10,014 bases of DNA, taken from NCBI GenBank assembly GCA_013824045.1, contig PNND01000036.1:1-10014 (forward strand), read 5' to 3'. The position numbers were made by a program, and so were the translations under genes. The notes beneath the pieces were generated by a model that saw only the letters and a program-made list of their open reading frames with translations, did no database searches and was not told the origin of the DNA. Origin of the DNA: Rhodobacter sp. Its GTDB lineage: Bacteria; Pseudomonadota; Alphaproteobacteria; Rhodobacterales; Rhodobacteraceae. Shown piece after piece: positions 7,172 to 10,014 of the stretch. Within the stretch, counting starts at the first letter, position 1, and every line of letters starts with the position of its first letter.

Positions 7172-7188
7172 TTGGCACACATCTTGTC
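7172..7188 (+). promoter_or_regulatory. Possible sigma-54-type -24/-12 promoter
   Basis: TTGGCAC (7172-7178) matches the -24 element fully. TTGTC (7184-7188) stands where TTGC(A/T) is expected, with the GG-to-GN spacing of exactly 12 nt. The usually conserved C of the -12 GC pair is T here, which weakens it. A start site near 7199 would give a leader of about 47 nt for the plus-strand gene at 7246. The rest of the 7043-7245 gap shows only weak sigma-70-like pairs. Confidence 0.25.
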
Positions 7189-7245
7189 ACTTGATCTGCT
7201 GCCACCGTAGGTTGAGGCGCGTGATAGGTTCAGAGATTTCGTTTC

Positions 7246-7845
7246 ATGCTGCCATCGGATCAAGGATCGACAGACCCGCAGGTGACCGTCTTTTCCGTTC
7301 CCGCCCGTGCCGTGATGGTCAAGCGCGCGTCCGAAATTGCCCTTGGTGTCTATGGGCTGATGATGATCGCGGTGTTCTTCCCTTGGAACGGGCCGCCGCC
7401 GCCTGACAGCATCGCCCATATCGTCTGGCCCATACTGGCGGTGGGCACTGCTGCGCCGGCGGCCTTTGTCTGGTTTCGGTGGAAGCGCATCCCGCCGGGT
7501 GCGCCCGGCGGCACGCTGCGTATCGGACAGGAGGGGATCGAGTACCGGGTTGGTCCTGATCATATCCGGCTGACATGGGCACAGATCGCGGCTGCATATC
7601 CGATCACAAGGCCGCCAAAGACGCGGATCCTTGCTGTTTGGCTGCCAAGTGACGATCCTGACCCCCCTAATTCAAGCCGCAGGACCCTGCTTGAGATCGC
7701 TCATTTGAAAAGCCCTTACCGTCCTGTGGAACAGAAGGACGGTGTGGTGCTTCCCCTGCAGCTGTTCGGAAACGGCCAAGAGAAGGCCGACGAAATCATC
7801 GCCACCCTTCGCCGCCGTCTGGAGGCGCAAGGAAGGAAGGCGTGA
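7246..7845 (+). CDS. Uncharacterised two-transmembrane protein with probable PH-like domain
   Basis: No named family is recognised with confidence. The 199-residue product has two hydrophobic segments: about 30-47 (EIALGVYGLMMIAVFFPW) and about 56-78 (AHIVWPILAVGTAAPAAFVWF), joined by a short Pro-rich loop (NGPPPPDS). A cytosolic-looking domain follows (about 88-197) with alternating strands: GTLRIGQEGIEYRVG, IRLTWAQIAAAYPI, RILAVWLP. It ends in a Lys/Arg-rich helix (EKADEIIATLRRRLEAQ). This layout of two helices, then a strand-rich domain with a W-x-x-I turn, then a terminal helix resembles bacterial PH-like membrane proteins (inference). Met24 (7315) is an alternative start; the ribosome binding site before either is weak (AGAGA before 7246). 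The gene is the only complete plus-strand gene, divergent from yghZ and convergent with xylA. Confidence 0.8.
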   Translation: MLPSDQGSTDPQVTVFSVPARAVMVKRASEIALGVYGLMMIAVFFPWNGPPPPDSIAHIVWPILAVGTAAPAAFVWFRWKRIPPGAPGGTLRIGQEGIEYRVGPDHIRLTWAQIAAAYPITRPPKTRILAVWLPSDDPDPPNSSRRTLLEIAHLKSPYRPVEQKDGVVLPLQLFGNGQEKADEIIATLRRRLEAQGRKA

Positions 7846-7883
7846 TCGAGTCACTGCGAGCCGCATTCCAGCATAAGGCACAA

Positions 7884-7910
7884 GGCGGCGATGCGCGTGG
7901 CATCGCCGCC
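7884..7910. terminator. Hairpin terminator between convergent genes
   Basis: An 11-bp perfect stem (GGCGGCGATGC at 7884-7894, GCATCGCCGCC at 7900-7910) encloses the 5-nt loop GCGTG. It is followed on the plus strand by CTTTGCTGTT and on the minus strand by TTGTGCCTTA. The U-tracts are imperfect, but the stem is strong. It lies 39 nt after the stop of the plus-strand gene and 21 nt after the xylA stop, so it can end transcription from both sides. Confidence 0.8.
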
Positions 7911-7930
7911 CTTTGCTGTTGGTCGTCCGT

Positions 7931-9232
7931 TCAGATGAATCGGTTCCAGAGGTTTTCCAGCCGTTCTTGACGGCCCGATTTCGGTTCGGGATTCAGACCC
8001 TTGGCCGTGACAACGGCGGCGGCATCCTCAAGCGAGCCGGTCAGCAGGGCCTTTGCGTCGGCGTTGTTCCACCCGGCGTAGCGGTCGGCGCGGGCCTTTT
8101 CCAGCGCGCCATCCGAGAGCAACGCGGCGGCGGCTTTGAGCGCGCGGGCGCAGGTATCCATGCCGCCGACATGGGCGAGGATCAGGTCTTCGGGATCAAG
8201 CGATTGGCGGCGGATCTTGGCGTCGAAGTTGGTGCCACCCGTGGTATAGCCGCCTGCACGCAGGATTTCATAGAAGGCCAGTGCCTTTTCCGCATGGTTG
8301 TTCGGGAATTGATCCGTGTCCCAGCCGGATTGGTAATCGTTCCGGTTCATGTCGATGGAGCCGAAAATGCCCAGCGCCGCAGCCGTGGCAATCTCATGTT
8401 CGAAACTGTGGCCGGCAAGGATGGCGTGGCCCTGTTCGATGTTGACCTTCACTTCTTTCTCCAGCCCGAACTGGACGAGGAAGCCGTAAACCGTGGCCAC
8501 GTCGTAATCATACTGATGCTTTGACGGTTCCTGCGGTTTGGGCTCGATCAGGATCGCGCCCTTGAAGCCGATCTTGTGCTTGTATTCCACCACCTGTTGC
8601 AGGAAGCGGCCCGCATGTTCGCGTTCGGCCTTCAGGTCGGTGTTCAGCAGCGTCTCATATCCTTCGCGCCCGCCCCACAGCACATAGTTCGCCCCGCCAA
8701 GCTTGAGCGTCGCATCCATGTTGGCCTTCACCGTGGCCGCCGCATAGGCATAGACGTCCGGGTCAGGGTTGGTGGCGGCACCCGACATCCAGCGGCGGTG
8801 GCTGAACATGTTGGCGGTGCCCCAGAGGAGCTGCGTCTTGTGGGACGACTGCTTTTCTCCGAGATAATCGACGATTTCTTCGAGATTGCGTTTGGATTCC
8901 GCGAAGGTCGCGCCTTCGGGCCGCACGTCTGCATCGTGGAAGCAATAGAAGGGCGCGTTCAGGATATCGAACATCTCAAAGGCCACGTCGGCCTTGAGCT
9001 TGGCCAGCGCCATGGTGTCGCCAAACCAAGGGCGGTCAAAGGTCTGCCCACCAAAGGGATCGCCTCCCGGCCAGGCGAAGCTGTGCCAATAGGCGATGGC
9101 AAAGCGCATGTGGTCTTCCATGCGTTTGCCAAGGATCACTTCATCCGGGTTGTAGTGCTGGAAGGCGAATTCGTTGGTGGAAGAAGGCCCCTCATACTTG
9201 ATCTGGGGGATGCCTTTGAAGAAGTCGGTCAT
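7931..9232 (-). CDS. xylA: XylA, xylose isomerase
   Basis: XylA interconverts D-xylose and D-xylulose (and D-glucose and D-fructose) in the cytosol, using two divalent metal ions. The 433-residue length and N-terminal extension ([20 protein letters not shown]) mark a class II enzyme. Expected active-site residues are present: His99 and Asp102 in [10 protein letters not shown], Glu230 and Lys232 in [12 protein letters not shown], Glu266 and His269 in NIEQGHA, Asp294, Asp305 and Asp307 in DTDQFP, and Asp337 in NFDAK. The Trp49-His50 stretch ([14 protein letters not shown]) is also typical. The start ATG overlaps the xylB stop (ATGA) and has GAGGA (9238-9242) 5 nt upstream within xylB, so it is co-translated with xylB. 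It is the last gene of its operon, ended by the hairpin at 7884. There are no frameshifts and no missing key residues. Confidence 0.98.
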   Translation of the reverse strand: MTDFFKGIPQIKYEGPSSTNEFAFQHYNPDEVILGKRMEDHMRFAIAYWHSFAWPGGDPFGGQTFDRPWFGDTMALAKLKADVAFEMFDILNAPFYCFHDADVRPEGATFAESKRNLEEIVDYLGEKQSSHKTQLLWGTANMFSHRRWMSGAATNPDPDVYAYAAATVKANMDATLKLGGANYVLWGGREGYETLLNTDLKAEREHAGRFLQQVVEYKHKIGFKGAILIEPKPQEPSKHQYDYDVATVYGFLVQFGLEKEVKVNIEQGHAILAGHSFEHEIATAAALGIFGSIDMNRNDYQSGWDTDQFPNNHAEKALAFYEILRAGGYTTGGTNFDAKIRRQSLDPEDLILAHVGGMDTCARALKAAAALLSDGALEKARADRYAGWNNADAKALLTGSLEDAAAVVTAKGLNPEPKSGRQERLENLWNRFI

Positions 9233-10014
9233 GTCAGTCCTCGGATGGCGGATTGTGCGGCACGGTAGCGTGCGTGGCCTGCGTCAAACGCGGCGGTCAG
9301 GCTGCGATCGGGGTCGATGCTGCGCGCGATGGGGGGAAGGGTGGCAATCTCTGCCCCTGCCCCAGTTGCGGCCATGAGGCCAAGGCGTGCCGCGCCAAAG
9401 GCCCCGCCGAAATCACCCGCGACGGGCAGGTGAACGGGAATGTCCAGCGCGGTGGCGATGGCCTTGAGCCAGTAGTCTGAGCGGGAGCCGCCGCCCACGG
9501 CGAGGAGGCGGCTGATCTTTGTGCCCGTCGCCGCCAGCGCATCGCGGCTGTCGCGGATGGCAAAGGTGACGCCTTCCAGGACGGCGCGGGTGGCGGCAGT
9601 GCGGTCTGTCGCGTGTTCAAGGCCAAGAAAGGCGCCACGGATCGCCGCATCGTTCAGCGGTGTGCGTTCGCCGCCCAGATAGGGCAGGAACAGCGTCTTT
9701 GATGGGGCGTGCAGATCGGTCAAGCCACCCGTCAGATTGGCGGCGCTGTCACCCACCAGCCCGGCATACCAGTTCAGCGCATCGGTGGCGGCAAGGATGA
9801 CGCCCATCTGATGCCAAGTGTTCGGCAGTGCGTGGCAGAAGGTATGAACGGCGGTTTCCGGCGCGGGATGATAGCCGTCATTCGCCGCAAACAGCACGCC
9901 CGAGGTGCCGAGCGAGACAAAGGCATCACCCGCCTTGACCACGCCCACGCCCACACCGGAGGCCGCGTTGTCGCCCCCACCGCCCGCCACGACCACGCCC
10001 TTGGGCAGGCCCCA
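9229..10014 (-). CDS. xylB: XylB, xylulokinase (partial, C-terminal part)
   Basis: XylB phosphorylates D-xylulose with ATP to D-xylulose 5-phosphate, which enters the pentose phosphate pathway. The gene enters from the right edge; 261 C-terminal residues are seen, beginning Trp-Gly-Leu-Pro-Lys-Gly. This is the FGGY-kinase C-terminal domain: [13 protein letters not shown] (substrate/ATP cleft), [59 protein letters not shown], and [28 protein letters not shown] near the C-terminus. These follow xylulokinase rather than glycerol kinase, and the overlap with xylA settles the substrate. The stop TGA shares two bases with the xylA ATG. The start codon and the promoter of the operon lie outside the window. 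Confidence 0.95.
   Translation of the reverse strand, partial: WGLPKGVVVAGGGGDNAASGVGVGVVKAGDAFVSLGTSGVLFAANDGYHPAPETAVHTFCHALPNTWHQMGVILAATDALNWYAGLVGDSAANLTGGLTDLHAPSKTLFLPYLGGERTPLNDAAIRGAFLGLEHATDRTAATRAVLEGVTFAIRDSRDALAATGTKISRLLAVGGGSRSDYWLKAIATALDIPVHLPVAGDFGGAFGAARLGLMAATGAGAEIATLPPIARSIDPDRSLTAAFDAGHARYRAAQSAIRGLT

Noticed and set aside
7043..7180. 46-codon in-frame N-terminal extension of yghZ
   Set aside because: The family begins at the ATG at 7042, which has GGAG at good spacing. The extension residues do not resemble the family.

Overview
The window is high-GC, densely coding DNA that reads as the chromosome of an alphaproteobacterium of the Rhodobacterales (Rhodobacter/Roseobacter type). 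The basis is the gene order motB-flgE-flgK-flgL-flgI, the divergent Rhodobacterales-like flagellar protein sequences, and a xylB-xylA pair with alphaproteobacterial features. All assignments come from reading the translated sequence; no database search was possible.

Left part (1-5904, all minus strand, read right to left): a flagellar operon. It begins with an unrecognised 306-residue protein (4984-5904). Next come the stator protein MotB, the hook protein FlgE, the two hook-filament junction proteins FlgK and FlgL, and the N-terminal third or so of the P-ring protein FlgI, which runs off the left edge. flgE-flgK are 7 nt apart, flgK-flgL are 1 nt apart, and the flgL stop overlaps the flgI start, so this is one tightly coupled unit. 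A 75-nt gap before flgE holds a near-consensus CtrA-type site. A 10-bp perfect inverted repeat lies in the leader of the first gene.

Middle (6014-7845): a minus-strand aldo-keto reductase of the YghZ/Gpr (L-glyceraldehyde 3-phosphate reductase) family, and divergently from it a plus-strand gene for an uncharacterised two-transmembrane protein with a probable PH-like cytosolic domain. The roughly 200-nt region between them contains a sigma-54-like -24/-12 element with one mismatch.

Right part (7884-10014): a bidirectional-looking hairpin terminator, then on the minus strand xylA (xylose isomerase) preceded by and overlapping xylB (xylulokinase, C-terminal 261 residues only). XylA isomerises D-xylose to D-xylulose and XylB phosphorylates it for the pentose phosphate pathway.

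The most interesting object is the 306-residue protein at the head of the motB operon. By eye it is built of three, probably four, degenerate copies of a roughly 70-residue beta-alpha module that recalls the ClpS / ribosomal L7/L12 C-terminal fold. I know of no described function for it. No tRNA, rRNA, CRISPR array, insertion sequence or phage gene is visible.
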